From positions 51,013,196 through 51,077,195 of the forward strand of contig NC_088708.1 in NCBI RefSeq assembly GCF_963576615.1: a stretch of DNA of 64,000 nt. The letters run 5' to 3'. Numbering within the stretch: the first letter of the stretch is position 1; the number at the start of each line of letters is the position of its first letter. This document shows positions 43,301-51,225 of the stretch, piece by piece. This DNA is from Watersipora subatra. Its lineage: Eukaryota > Bryozoa > Gymnolaemata > Cheilostomatida > Watersiporidae. The notes beneath the pieces were generated by a model. That model was not told where the DNA came from and did not search any database. It was given only the letters and a program-made list of their open reading frames with translations. The position numbers were made by a program, and so were the translations under genes.

Positions 43301-46300
43301 GCACAATGCTAGGTACATACATTCCTACTAATATTCTGTAACAATTATTAATAATGTTATTTGGGTGTAGTAACAGTTAATAATAATGTTATTTGGGCGT
43401 TAATTTAGTGTTTCTAGTAACAATCCTGAAGTTATGAGCTCTACACTCTAAATTGGTGTAATCAGCTAATATTGAGTTGTGTTCTGTAGAGGGCAATGGT
43501 TTGCTTTACAACTTCTACATAAATTAGTCATTTAATCTTTTAATACTTTAATCATATTATGTAATATGTATATTACTATTTAATATGTATCGTGTAATCA
43601 GTAAGAGTTCAGCATTATTTTGAACCAAAAATGGCCTTGATAGGATTAAAATTGATCTGTGTATGACAATTTGAACTAATGCATGTAAGGTCCTTGAGAA
43701 ATGTAAAAATGAGTCTAAACTTTTGTCCAGCACTGTACTTCATCATCAAAAAGTATGAGTACCGTTTAAAATCTGTTTTTCAAACTGATAACAAATTTCT
43801 ATTTTATAGCATTTGGTTTAAAAAGTATTTTCAGTTTGATATGGTACTGTCACAAATGTTTCAATCTCAGATTGATGTTGACACATTATAATGACTACTA
43901 TAGTAATATTTGACAATATTATTTGTTGACATGTTTAATTAGCTGAATTGTAAACAGACTCTTTGGTCATTGCCCATTGTTACACGAGTAATTCGAAACT
44001 TAATTTCTGTAATTGTTTTATTGAGGTGCTAATGCCACATTATTTTATTACTTTGTGAAAGATCATATTTGGCCCGAAGAGTGACCCATACTAACCTATA
44101 CCTACTGGTGCTGGAGAGCAGCTGCAGATGTGATGAACAAGATGATGATATCCTTTTCCATCTAGTTACTGCTAGATGCTCTTTTCAACTTTTTTGTCTT
44201 CAATATCATCTCCAAAAGGGCTTTTCATAATCTGTCATTAAAGACATAATTTAAAGAAAAGAAACACACAAAAAATGAAACTAGTTGTCGCATTTTTTTC
44301 TTTTTTAGAGAAGGAACTTTTTGAGTAACTGATATATTCCAGCATTGACTTAAATGTAATGGTGATGGTATTATAAAGTGTGTCAGTAGAACAGAAAAGT
44401 AAGTAGCCTCTTCTTGAATAGTGATGCTCGCTTAAAAAGATTAAATATGTAGGCCTAACGTGCATAAAGCCTGAACCATTTTTATGACCGTAAACGGAGC
44501 GCAAGCATTTGTGTAAATAAGTAAGAGGAAGAATGCAGAGACGATTGCACAAATCAGCAATACATGTTAGATATGAGGGGATTGTCTGTACATTATCAAC
44601 AACTTCAATGTACATTTGTGACATCATGAGACAAAAAGCCTCTCAGAAAAACTTGTGTACCAAAAGTAAAATAGCTGAGAATGAATTGATAATAAAACTA
44701 ATGCACGGAGTTGCAATTGCAATTCAAAATCAATGTTTTATATACGCTGATCCCAAATAGTGAGACCTTGATAGGTATGGTGATGGGTCACTTTATCCCT
44801 ATCGCAAAACTCTTTACATTTACGAGTTTGAAGCAAAGGATACAATGAAGTACGGTTCATAACATTACCACCCTTCAATGAAGAAGGGTGCATAGCATTA
44901 CCACCCTTCAATGAAGGGCAGTATCTCAGTCTTTAAAGCCATCCTTAGATTTTATTCTTCATTGTTATTATAGTAGCTCTGATTGGTTGATTAAAATTTT
45001 TATGGCACTCACGGCTGTTCACAATGCTCCTTAACAAATGTGTACAGTCATGTATAGAAGAACATGAGCTAGATGATGGTTGCTCTCAGGATGTGATGAA
45101 ACGATACAGAGAACCCCCTACAACACAGAACTATGAAAGCTCTCAAAACATACAATATGGCAACAATAATCAACCAATTAAATATGAAGAGGTTTGCAAA
45201 TTAATTTTACTTGTTTGGTTAAAATTACTTAATAAAAACTAAAAACGCCTTTAGTTCCTGCCTTTAATCGTTAAGTTTTTTTTAAAAATGACTACGCTAA
45301 TCGGGAGAAGAGGGATGGGAGTGCCGGCATTGAGTATCTACATTTCAATAAAATGTATTTGATTATGTTCATTCTGTCAGTATGTTCTTTTCATTTTAAG
45401 TTTTCTCTTAAAAATTCAAGCTTGTGAAAGAGTTATATAAACCAATTTCCACCGCGATCATTTTTAATAAATATTTCATGCATGCATATACCAGCATACT
45501 TTGTAAGTATTCAACAAGCACAAGGAAGGGTCTGCTTAATACATTCACTTAGCCATCAACAAGACATCATTTTGTTGAGGGTTACCAATGCCAATAAAAA
45601 GCTATACATACCTCTAAATATACCTTATGTATAAATCTCAGTGTTTGCTTGTCTGTTGTTCGTGTGTTCAGTTATGGCGATTTAATCTAAAAATGAGAAC
45701 CTGCTTCACACTGGCATTGAACTCAAAAACACCTGTTCTACAGACAGGCATGGTATCCAATATGCTACGCTATCCTTGCCATACTATTGAATAATTGTTC
45801 ACATACTTATTACAACTGCCAATTTATAATGACGATTGGTTAAAATAGCACGCTTCATGCTGAAAATCATGATTGCATGAGAGAACATGACGCACTATTT
45901 TTTCTAATGCTGGCCTATGTTATAATAACGGCTCTCATTATAGTAAAGATTTAGACCAGAGTAAGTTATCCAAATTGCAATATATAGATACATGTATATA
46001 CATAAATGTTTGTTGCTCGTCATTTGTGCATCCAGTGATAAAGTTTTCGGAATGAAAAAAACCCTTCGCACTAAAATTGAACTCAGAAACTCGAGTTCTG
46101 CAGACCCTTGTGTTTTGCGCTACGGCAAATGGCCTACTTGCCATACTATGGAATGATTGTGCACATACTTATTACACCCGCCATTCATTAATGTCAACCC
46201 ACAGTTCACTCTTCAGACCGCTTGAACTAATTTCTTAGAAGGAAAATTTTACTAGAAGAAAAATACGTGCCCAGACTTGCTCAAAATGCTATAAACTATA

Positions 46301-47069
46301 AACCTAAGTGTCTGTTCATTTGTACTGTTATAACTGTACAAACGAACAGTTATAAATTAGCATTTGTACAGTTGTAACTGTACAAATGATAATTTATACC
46401 GATGAAGTTTTAGTAATGAAAAGTCCACTGAGCAGAAGATTTGAACTTGACAACTCCAGTTCTCGAGACATTGAGCTTATCCATTAGACTGAAGCATTCA
46501 ACTGAGCATTGCTAACAATAACGGTGAAGATATTACATGTACATCAATTAAAATATGCATATGCAACGGTTACCAGCTGGCCTCAGTAGGTGGATGCAAA
46601 CAAGCTTGTAAACAGTTGCAGGTAATGTAGTGTGAAAGTACTGTAATGTGAAGGTAATGTAGGAGGTAAAGTAATGTAATGTTTATAAACTGTTTTTTTA
46701 ATACTCATCAACGAAGGGCATTCAGATAGTAAATGTATATAAAGCAAAAACTAAATTAAACTTATGGCACACACAGAAATAAACATACACCTTCATATAA
46801 AATTTAGAGCGGTGAATGTTGCATATGTTGATTAAAAATAAATTTTTTGTACAAAAACTTTTTTACTACCCATGCCATGCCTGGCATTCACCTAGTGCCA
46901 TCATGATTTTTATTTTTTACCATTGTGAGTGACAATAGCTATTAAATTCTATCAAGCATGAGTACTTCTGTTGTAGGATTTGAAGACATGTGCGAACAGT
47001 GCAACCATCCTCAAGTATACACCATCTGTGACTCTACTAGTAGCAATTGTGTACTGGATAAACAGGTGA
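3492..47069 (+). CDS. CACNA2D3-like: Voltage-gated calcium channel alpha-2/delta subunit (alpha-2/delta-3-like), 5'-partial, 29 exons
   Basis: Extracellular, membrane-anchored auxiliary subunit that promotes surface delivery and gating of CaV1/CaV2 channels. Exons: 3492-3756, 6036-6164, 10337-10391, 10868-11018, 13381-13464, 16616-16705, 17385-17534, 18472-18556, 20989-21122, 21627-21695, 22990-23052, 23615-23695, 24212-24286, 24677-24715, 25058-25162, 25869-26005, 26121-26225, 26558-26728, 30677-30799, 32702-32871, 34332-34510, 35865-35998, 37489-37570, 38054-38106, 38908-38963, 39348-39573, 39979-40216, 45048-45191, 46977-47069. Every junction is GT-AG and phases join without a stop, giving about 1161 residues. 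Domain order is VWA_N, VWA with DISGS MIDAS, Cache, a second Cache-like part, Ser-rich tail and a hydrophobic C-terminus, as in the family. Signals such as VPTNIY, WMACANKG and SEDSSH place it nearest alpha-2/delta-3. The signal peptide and roughly the first 100 residues are absent. The last four exons are less certain than the rest. Confidence 0.93.
7922..8819 (-). mobile_element. Helitron-like non-autonomous element, minus orientation
   Basis: Read on the minus strand it starts TCTATATATATAAG near 8819 and ends ATTCAGCTAG at 7922 followed by T. A degenerate short hairpin lies just before the CTAG end. It is homologous along most of its length to 27504-28535 on the plus strand. A tRNA-like segment with TAACTCAGCGGTTAAG and GGTTCAAATCC (about 8645-8708) lies near the 5' side. 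No Rep or helicase coding is visible, so it would depend on a partner. It sits in the 6165-10336 intron of the alpha-2/delta gene. Confidence 0.6.
9478..9625 (+). repeat. G-rich minisatellite in alpha-2/delta intron
   Basis: Irregular repeats of GGTATCGGGTGATGG, GGTATCGGGTGGGGG and GGATGGGTGGAAGGG. The 3' end, GGGTGGGTGGAGGGTGGGTGG split over 9602-9620, has closely spaced G runs that fit a G-quadruplex. The G runs are on the transcribed-sense strand of the host gene, so the structure could form in the pre-mRNA. Confidence 0.85.
10868..18556 (+). CDS. Alpha-2/delta exons 4-8: VWA domain with MIDAS
   Basis: Five exons (10868-11018, 13381-13464, 16616-16705, 17385-17534, 18472-18556) encode the von Willebrand factor A domain. 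SVIILLDISGSMTGLR contains the D-x-S-G-S metal-binding motif intact, and AIMLITDGAP is the later MIDAS aspartate strand. DDFFN-type signature reads NDFFNLIT. ARVFTYLIGQEV and WMACANKG close the domain. In this family an intact MIDAS is required for channel trafficking, so the product is likely functional. The donor of exon 17385-17534 is GTCCGT, weaker than its neighbours, but it is the only choice that keeps frame and matches the family sequence. Confidence 0.95.
12288..12329. repeat. Perfect 16-bp inverted repeat, 10-base loop
   Basis: CTTGCTAAGGAGAAAA at 12288-12303 is exactly complementary to TTTTCTCCTTAGCAAG at 12314-12329. It lies in the intron between exons 4 and 5 of the alpha-2/delta gene. 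No terminal repeat or target duplication around it was seen. Confidence 0.9.
13160..13265 (+). repeat. tRNA-like (SINE-type) segment
   Basis: TGGTGTAGTGGATAGACACG resembles a tRNA gene A box region and GGGTTCTAAGTTCAACTCC resembles a B box. The same segment in reverse orientation recurs at about 28600-28690, 45695-45790, 46065-46155 and 46430-46500, usually inside Helitron-like elements. It does not fold as an intact tRNA (no matching acceptor stem), so it is not called a tRNA gene. Confidence 0.6.
16722..16803 (+). repeat. Dispersed repeat pair, copy 1
   Basis: About 80 bases here match 21203-21283: both contain GCAACATTTTCA, GTATGTAATT, AGTATTTTAAT and CTAATGTCTGCCCCAACATT (here CTGATGTCTGCC...). 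Each copy begins within about 100 bases downstream of an exon of the same gene. No terminal repeats were recognised. Confidence 0.8.
18661..18872 (+). repeat. Degenerate minisatellite (TGTAACTTACACTACTTGCA type)
   Basis: About eight imperfect copies of a roughly 25-base unit alternating ACTGTAACTTACACTA and CTTGCATACTT. A related array lies at 24005-24140 in another intron of the same gene. Both arrays are preceded by a shared CACATGACYGATAATG leader, so the leader and array moved or duplicated together. Confidence 0.8.
18940..20290. mobile_element. Fold-back (long inverted repeat) element, interrupted by a hAT-like insertion
   Basis: The left arm starts near 18940 (TTTTATCAGAAAGTATCGG, then GTTTGAGGTGATCTGA, GGATGTTTCAA) and extends to about 19085. 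Its diverged reverse complement occupies about 19190-19259 plus 20191-20290. The right arm is split at 19260 by another element; joining its flanks restores the match to the left arm. The arms carry many substitutions, so the fold-back is older than the insertion. Confidence 0.75.
19260..20190. mobile_element. 931-bp non-autonomous element, 16-bp TIRs, 8-bp target duplication (hAT-like)
   Basis: The ends are CCCAGGGCTGATACTC at 19260-19275 and its exact complement at 20175-20190. CTTGAAAC flanks the element on both sides (19252-19259 and 20191-20198), a perfect 8-bp target duplication. TIRs containing CAGGG with 8-bp duplications are typical of the hAT superfamily. There are two internal copies of ACCCCCAATCACCTGGTTGG near the left end. 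No transposase frame is present. Confidence 0.88.
20989..26005 (+). CDS. Alpha-2/delta exons 9-16: Cache domain region
   Basis: Eight short exons (20989-21122 through 25869-26005) cover the linker and first Cache module. GYFYHIGTMADVHDYVQDYV continues the VWA boundary. ISVAVPVYD, GTLLGVAGVDVDLDEV and LGYAFIINNNGFVVWHPDF are the typical Cache strands (family: GYAFAITNNGYILTHPEL). Exon 24677-24715 is only 39 bases, encoding VGECKTVCNILAK with two Cys. Exon 21627-21695 (LANESNPQNS...) is not clearly conserved, but its phase and splice sites fit, so I include it with less certainty. Confidence 0.88.
21203..21283 (+). repeat. Dispersed repeat pair, copy 2
   Basis: Second copy of the 16722-16803 segment, with about ten differences; it starts 80 bases after the donor of exon 20989-21122. 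Confidence 0.8.
22195..22425 (+). repeat. 33-bp tandem repeat
   Basis: About six copies of a 33-base unit containing GACATCACTTCATGCGACAT and TTTTCMTGCTATGT. The unit is a multiple of three, so several frames on both strands stay open; these are not genes. The flanks (22060-22195 and 22425-22470) carry looser TGACAT/ATCATG relatives, suggesting the array grew from local sequence. It lies in the intron 21696-22989. Confidence 0.93.
24005..24140 (+). repeat. Degenerate minisatellite related to 18661-18872
   Basis: Short array of CTTACACTGTAACTTATACTGCTTGCG-like units split in positions 24045-24135, preceded by the same CACATGACTGATAATG leader as the larger array. Confidence 0.75.
26121..32871 (+). 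CDS. Alpha-2/delta exons 17-20: central region
   Basis: Exons 26121-26225, 26558-26728, 30677-30799 and 32702-32871. SLAIARVEPMD and LPDWTYCENE align with the family block SLGVALS...DEWSYC; VLGTRSGVTR aligns with AFLGTRTGLSR; FNADHF-like NLNADYFMRAATAV and NIWIFDVQP follow. Two exon pairs are separated by repeat-rich introns. The 3.9-kb intron 26729-30676 holds the tandem Helitron-like copies, and the 1.9-kb intron 30800-32701 holds a copy of the microsatellite-tailed repeat. Confidence 0.92.
26900..26980. repeat. Compound palindrome with 19-bp perfect stem and a G15 run
   Basis: TATCATTGGTATCACTACA (26900-26918) and its exact complement (26921-26939) are separated by CA only. The right arm overlaps a second inverted repeat, 26931-26949 with 26962-26980 (17 of 19 matches), whose spacer is a run of G (26952-26966). 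A partial copy of the hairpin centre lies just upstream at 26872-26890. Confidence 0.9.
27504..28535 (+). mobile_element. Helitron-like non-autonomous element, first of a head-to-tail pair
   Basis: It begins TCTTCGTCTATATAAATTT and ends with the hairpin CCCAG-GCAACG-CTGGG (28509-28524), seven bases, then CTAG followed by T. A Helitron 3' end has exactly this plan: short hairpin, small gap, CTRR, then host T. It is homologous to the minus-strand element at 7922-8819, including the tRNA-like block (27590-27640, reversed). No coding sequence of its own is recognised. Confidence 0.65.
28540..29178 (+). mobile_element. Helitron-like non-autonomous element, second of a head-to-tail pair
   Basis: It starts TCTTAATGTTTGTCCGTCTG, four bases after the previous element ends, and finishes ACCGGGCATTCACCTAG then T at 29178. 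Inside are a reversed tRNA-like segment (about 28600-28690) and a duplicated unit of about 105 bases (28885-28980 and 28981-29065) containing ATTACACAGAAATAAACACA. Its 3' third matches 46765-46895. A further start-like TCTCAGTGCTTGTCTGAGAC lies at 29212, so a third truncated copy may follow. Confidence 0.6.
31480..31580 (+). repeat. Diverged dispersed repeat (partner 50262-50374)
   Basis: TATAAATAATAACAGTAAGC, AATAAAATCTATAAAAT and CACGATAGCTTATGAATA here match 50270-50374 in order, with gaps. In the second location this segment lies directly before the LINE reverse-transcriptase fragment, but no coding follows it here. Confidence 0.5.
32215..32605 (+). repeat. Dispersed repeat with ACGT/ACAT microsatellite tail, copy B
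   Basis: Homologous to 1673-1932 up to the block ending CCAACGCCAACTAAAAGTTATA. It then continues as about 180 bases of CATACGTACATACGTA-type simple repeat with scattered GGTGCA interruptions. Open frames on both strands in the tail are products of the 4-base periodicity. It ends about 100 bases before exon 32702-32871. Confidence 0.8.
33202..34064 (+). repeat. 30-bp satellite array, about 29 near-identical copies
   Basis: The unit reads ACATTGCCACAATACAGGTG then TATACGTAGC. Copies are almost identical. The first eleven alternate strictly between ...ATACGTAG and ...ATACATAG, so that zone has a 60-bp higher-order period; the next block of about fourteen is uniform with G; the last few again vary. 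The unit is a multiple of three without stops in four frames, which creates open frames of 221-337 codons on both strands. These are not taken as genes. The array lies in the intron 32872-34331 of the alpha-2/delta gene. Confidence 0.97.
34332..38963 (+). CDS. Alpha-2/delta exons 21-25: second Cache-like module and delta region
   Basis: Exons 34332-34510, 35865-35998, 37489-37570, 38054-38106 and 38908-38963. MYAAVGLSFKYESLL matches VAAVGIQMKLEF. DVDCFLLDENAYVIVSED matches the family CYLIDNNGFILVSED. VAVTDYQALC matches TLYDYQAMC. KTALFLLEFSIYDIWQSL matches ELVLFLVEFNLCSWW, a conserved hydrophobic stretch. The strong similarity here anchors the 3' half of the gene. Confidence 0.92.
39348..47069 (+). 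CDS. Alpha-2/delta exons 26-29: Ser/Thr-rich insert and hydrophobic C-terminus
   Basis: Exons 39348-39573, 39979-40216, 45048-45191 and 46977-47069. The first has a run of eight Ser-rich residues and a CRSC motif that may match the CxxC of the delta part. The second is Ser/Thr/Pro-rich and not recognisable. The third has GCSQDVMKRYREPP, like the Cys/RYR block of the family. The last gives TPSVTLLVAIVYWINR then TGA, a short hydrophobic tail of the GPI-signal or membrane-anchor type. Phases agree throughout if exon 27 uses the GTATGT donor at 40217. The alternative donor at 40247 breaks the phase. Confidence 0.65.
40217..45047 (+). other. Long alpha-2/delta intron (4.8 kb)
   Basis: No exon was recognised. 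Contents: a 2.5-fold duplication of about 65 bases at 41800-41985 (CTTTCATATGCGTCACTG, GTTGCCATGTG, CTCCGATGTCAGAG), an AT-only simple stretch at about 42990-43280, and small local duplications at 44860-44930 (CATTACCACCCTTCAATGAA). Open frames at 44238-44627 (minus) and 43679-43891 match nothing I recognise. Confidence 0.55.
45636..46895 (+). mobile_element. Helitron-like copies, probably two in tandem
   Basis: TCTCAGTGTTTGCTTGTCTG at 45636 is a start like those of the other copies. Reversed tRNA-like segments recur at 45695-45790, 46065-46155 and 46430-46500. The 3' end at 46765-46895 matches that of the 28540-29178 element and finishes ATTCACCTAG then T. Internal boundaries are unclear. 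It lies between the last two alpha-2/delta exons and ends 81 bases before the terminal exon. Confidence 0.5.
46308..46395. repeat. Palindromic TTGTACAGTTRTAACTGTACAA pair
   Basis: Two near-perfect palindromes of about 24 bases centred near 46331 and 46377 (each a TTGTAC/GTTATAAC/GTACAA arrangement), in the same orientation and also complementary to each other, giving a dense set of alternative hairpins. Confidence 0.7.
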
Positions 47070-47651
47070 TAATAACGCATCCAGTGCATAGATCGGTACA
47101 CAAAGCATCACACCATTTTCACACACTGTATATAGTGTAAGATTATTTTTCATTGCTTTCATAATTAATGAAAAATGAGTGGCCCCCCAACTTGACTCAT
47201 TGAACTCAAGTTTAGGGCTGATTTACACTCTAATTTTTTACGTAATCTGAATGTATTATTGTCAATAAGATATAAACTAATTTCATTCTCAGATATTACA
47301 TAATTTATTTCACCTTGATATTTTGCTTCATTAGAGTATTTGTGTCACGAGTTCTTTTCATTAAATCAATCATAGCAGTGGATCAATCTAGACACGCATA
47401 TGGAATCTTCCCATTCTGCTATGATTTATGCAATTTCATATAGATATATAGCTTGAAAGAATGGCATCACACGATCTTATTGACTTGTATTTGTTATATA
47501 AAATAACAATGCTTGTGCTTTAGACAAATTCTCATCATGATACTTGAACACAAAAATAATGTCATCCTTGTTGACGAATCAAAAAAACCATTCAACCATT
47601 ACACTAAACAACACTGTCATTGGAAATACAAACTCTACAGAGCCGATAGAA
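47070..47651. other. Intergenic space between convergent alpha-2/delta and NDUFA5
   Basis: Both genes end here, 582 bases apart. Candidate poly(A) signals are ATTAAA on the plus strand at 47360-47365 and AATAAA on the minus strand at 47304-47309. If both are used, the two 3' UTRs overlap. No other gene or repeat is seen. Confidence 0.45.
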
Positions 47652-47828
47652 TCACAGAGGCCACTTCCATTGGTCTTTTGGCGCCTTTTCTACCAAAGGT
47701 TCCCATGGTTGCCAGCTCAGCATCTTTTTTGAAAGTGAAAGCTCTTTGGTTGCCTATGTAAGAATAGTACAATAAGGTATAAGACTGCACTGCGCATAAT
47801 TGACAACTAAAGTATTTTCATATCACAC

Positions 47829-47876
<48 letters not shown>

Positions 47877-48460
47877 GGCAATCGATAAAATTTTGGTTCA
47901 AGAATATCCTTCACTTGAATTTGAAAAGCTAGATGACAATAACAATTGTTCAACATGTAAAACATTTTGATTAAATTTGTTCATCTTACTGGCAAATAAA
48001 AAACACCTCTGCCCTCCATTAACATTCAGCTAAGGAGCCTCACCGACAGAGACATACTCAGTACTAAGGAAAAAAACATCACACTAGAAGCGGTCATTTA
48101 GTAATCTCTAATGGAAAGTAATTAGCAAACCTGCGAGATGAGTTCTTCTATTTGTCCACCTCCAATCTTGCTTTCTATGACACTGACATCTTTTTCCTAC
48201 AAAGATTTTTGGTAACACATTTCATACTATATAAAAAAAACATCTGTTTTTTAAACAGATAATAGATACTTAGTAAACTACAATAATAGGTTACCTACTT
48301 GATTAACAATGGCCTGTCTAGTATTGACAATAGCTTCCGTGTGAACTCGATATGCTGCCTCTTTAGGCATCTTACTGGTTACTGCAAGGATTCTATCATA
48401 GTAGTGGAGCAAACTCGCCCGTGGATGCTTCGCCACTTTGAGACCAGTCAGGCATGTTGT
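47652..48460 (-). CDS. NDUFA5: NADH dehydrogenase [ubiquinone] 1 alpha subcomplex subunit 5, three exons, first codons missing
   Basis: Accessory subunit of mitochondrial complex I (13 kDa subunit B), on the matrix side. Minus-strand exons run 48460-48299, 48196-48131 and 47753-47652, all phase 0 with GT-AG ends. The first gives [33 protein letters not shown]; the second [18 protein letters not shown]; the third [14 protein letters not shown] then DQWKWPL and TGA. These follow the human protein block by block (TTGLVGLAV, IPKNAAYRKYTEQITN, DVKKLEDQLQGGQLEEVI, ARKMREWKLWEPL, DQWKWPI). It totals 109 residues against about 116 in human, so only the initiating exon with about ten codons is missing. 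That exon must lie above 48460, but I could not find it. Some plus-strand open frames here are its shadow. Confidence 0.95.
47835..47873. repeat. (TA)n microsatellite
   Basis: About 19 uninterrupted TA steps inside the NDUFA5 intron between its last two exons. Confidence 0.95.
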
Positions 48461-48651
48461 CTGCAATATTAGCTAAAGAGTTAAGACTGTTCAAGGTCTC
48501 CAAAAAAAAACCATCTACAGCCTAAAAGTTGAATTATGTTGGGGTTTCTAAGAACATTTTATAACTGGTACTTTGACTGTTCTTAAAAATGAAAGTTTAA
48601 AAATGTTTGGTAATTTTGTGAAACAATTTTGTAAAACCTAAAAGTAAAGTA

Positions 48652-49332
48652 ACTTGAGACTTTCATACTCGAACAATTCAGAACTCGAGTGAGAAATTTG
48701 AAAATATTTTGATTCGAAATTTGTACAGCCAACTATGCGTCAACTTGGCAGCATCAGTTTGAGCCCAGAACTTGGCAGCATCAGTTTGAGCCCAGAACTT
48801 GGCAGCATTAGTTTGAGCCCAGAACTTGGCAGCATCAGTTTGAGCCCAGAACTTGGCAGCATCAGTTTGAGCCCAGAACTTGGCAGCATCGGTTTGAGCC
48901 CAGAACTTGGCAGCATCAGTTTGAGCCCATGAATGAGGATTGACTAACTTTTGTGTATTGTACAAAACCTTCATTTCATACTCTTTGTAATCAATTTTTA
49001 TGAATCATGGATGTCAAAAAAGTTGGCAATGAAGGCAAAAAGGAAGACCGCGAGGACTCCGATTGAGTTGAAAAAGGAGATAGTAGCCAAGTTTAAAAAA
49101 CGGCATACCTCATTTTTTTTACAATTTACTGTTAGTAGTTGAAATACATGTATGTTTTACATACTGTACTAATTCATTATTTTTGGTAGAAATATATACA
49201 TTATATTATGTCTAAGAATGCATTATTGCGATCTCCCTTTTTTCTTATGGAGAAATTGATGGGGTATTCAAACAATTCAGTCGTCGAACAAAAATCTAGA
49301 ATGAATTGTGTTCGAGAACCAAGGTACTAATG
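48652..49332 (+). mobile_element. Tigger/pogo-like relic with transposase N-terminal fragment
   Basis: The right end, read inward on the minus strand, is CATTAGTACCTTGGTTCTCG followed by AACACAATTCATTCTAGA, a typical Tigger-type terminus, flanked by TA (49333-49334). The left end is preceded by TA (48650-48651) and shares CTCGAAC-AATTCA at the same offset, but is otherwise diverged (about 14 of 23 bases). At 49011-49112 a short plus-strand frame, MSKKLAMKAKRKTARTPIEL then KKEIVAKF, looks like the CENP-B/pogo helix-turn-helix start. The remaining transposase is lost. A 27-bp tandem repeat fills the left half. Confidence 0.55.
48735..48932 (+). repeat. 27-bp tandem repeat, 7 copies
   Basis: The unit contains CTTGGCAGCATCAGTTTGAG then CCCAGAA; only two copies differ, by one base each. 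A period divisible by three keeps frames open on both strands. It lies inside the Tigger-like relic. Confidence 0.95.
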
Positions 49333-49334
49333 TA

Positions 49335-50374
49335 ACTTGCTATATCGTTTAAATATCCTATTGTTTTGACTAAGGACTATTTTGTGTACCTATTATAATT
49401 GGCAACAACAAGTATGTCCTTTTTCGTATAAAATTCTAGTGCAGTCTGACAAAGTCTTCACAATATTTTTATAGTACAGCATATGTGCTTTTCAGAAAAG
49501 AATCTATCACAAATAATGCTTGAATGCAACAAATATTAAATAGATAAAATCTATTTTACTTTCTAAATACTTGTTTTTTGACTTATTTAGTTTTTGACTT
49601 CATTTTCTGCCTAAAGAATATGTATTATATAGATCGTTGCAACCATGTCTTGTCTTTTGAACAGTAAATATAACACAAACCATGTGATTTTTTATCGCAG
49701 TACAACAACAATGTTCAAGGCATAGAGAGTGGAAGCTATTAGGCACACTAAACTCTTCAATTGAAACAATCCCATATACTTTTCATTGCTCATGACTAAA
49801 TCACAAAGCCGATTTTTATTGACTTCTATGCCATCAAAAATGTTAGAGACACCAATTTGAAACGTAGTTTTGGAATTATTTGACTAGATTGTTACTATCA
49901 CAAGCAAAATTTCTTAGAAATATCATGGCCAAAGTATTGAAATTATTTCAGAAAATGCTACAGAATTTTTCACCTAAAATTTCTTCAAAATATTTTGTGG
50001 CTTTTGTATAATGGCTTTTAATAAATCCAGTTAGTTGCCTGATTTTGTTAGAAACAATAAGAGCATAATGGTAGCCTAGTGTTTTTAAACTTGGAACAGT
50101 GAGCGGAAAATAGTCTTCAATGGCAGTATTGGGAAGTTTAACTACAAATTGAGTGATTAATACTAAATTCTTCTTTGGTATGGTGAGTTGTCAACCAATC
50201 TAAAAGTGCTTATTGAATTATAAAGCCCACTACTCGTACAAACTCTTACACTATACGAGGTAATAAAAGAATTATATAAATAATAATTACAAGCTGCAAG
50301 AAAAATAAATCTATAAAATAAGCAAATTGTTTAACGTACACGATAGCCTGTAAACACAAACTAACGATATTTAG
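49335..50374. other. Unannotated AT-rich stretch between NDUFA5 and the LINE fragment
   Basis: No exon, promoter or element boundary is supported. It should contain, or be crossed by, the missing 5' end of NDUFA5. The last 110 bases (50262-50374) match 31480-31580. Confidence 0.4.
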
Positions 50375-51225
50375 ATAGTGGAAGATGCCAACTCTCCATT
50401 TTGTCCAATTAACTCAGGAGTGCCCCAAGGGTCAGTTATGGGACCCCTTCTTTTTTTATTGTACGTTAATGACTTGCCAGACCTTATGGTGTTAGAATGC
50501 TGACTGTTTGCTGACGATACTCTTTTATTTAATTCTCGCGTCAACAAAGCAGTATTGCAACAAGACCTTAGGGTACTCCAAAAGTATTCTAATGAGTGGC
50601 AATTGACTTTTAATGTTTCTAAATGTTCTGTTCTTTCAGTTGGAGAGTCGAATTCAAAAGCAAGTTATTTTTTATGTGACCAACGTTTAGACAATGTTGA
50701 TTCACATCCATACCTTGGCATTGAGTTGCAAAATAACCTGAAATGGGAAATTCACTGTGTAAAAATAATAAGCAGAGCTAATAGAACATTACATATGCTA
50801 AGGAGAGTTTTAAAGCATGCTGACACAAAAACTCGGCAGATTGCTTATTTTTCTTTGGTGAGGCCACTTTTAGAGTACGGTTGCACGGTATGGGACCCGT
50901 TTATGAAAATAGATATCAAAAGATTTGTGAAAATACAGAACACTTCTTCAAGGTTCATTTTTAAACTAAAGGGGCAAGTCAGTTTTACAGAAATAAGAAC
51001 AAATACAGGGATCGAGAGTTTAGCTAAACGGCGAAAAGATATTAGGTGTGCATTTTATTTAAAAGCAGTGGAAAGGAACTTTACGGTCCCTGATTTTAAA
51101 AATACTATCAAACACCACAACACTCGACAAAAAGCAGGTCTGTTTGTGCCAACAATCCGGACAAATGCGTTTTTTAATTCTTTTTGGCCGAGAACAACTC
51201 GAAACCTGAGAGGTTTTTAGTAAAG
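50375..51225 (+). pseudogene. 5'-truncated non-LTR retrotransposon reverse transcriptase
   Basis: Frame from 50375 to the stop at 51218-51220. SGVPQGSVMGPLLFLLYVND is the conserved RT block before the catalytic site, and LFADDTLLF (FADD at 50507-50518) is the catalytic box. The C-terminal part has YLGIELQNNLKW, HMLRRVLKHA and RPLLEYGCTVWDPF, as in Jockey/CR1-type LINEs. An in-frame TGA at 50501-50503 sits three residues before FADD. Everything 5' of the RT palm, including the endonuclease, is missing. Only one stop in about 280 codons suggests a fairly recent insertion. It lies between NDUFA5 and ZRANB1. Confidence 0.93.

Noticed and set aside
44238..44627. 129-codon minus-strand open frame as a gene
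   Set aside because: No recognisable similarity, AT-rich codons, and location inside an alpha-2/delta intron without splice or promoter support.
47513..47761. Plus-strand open frame as the last exon of the alpha-2/delta gene
   Set aside because: Its phase fits, but the minus strand of the same bases encodes the conserved NDUFA5 C-terminus (WEPL...DQWKWPL), and the alpha-2/delta frame already ends with a hydrophobic tail and TGA at 47069.
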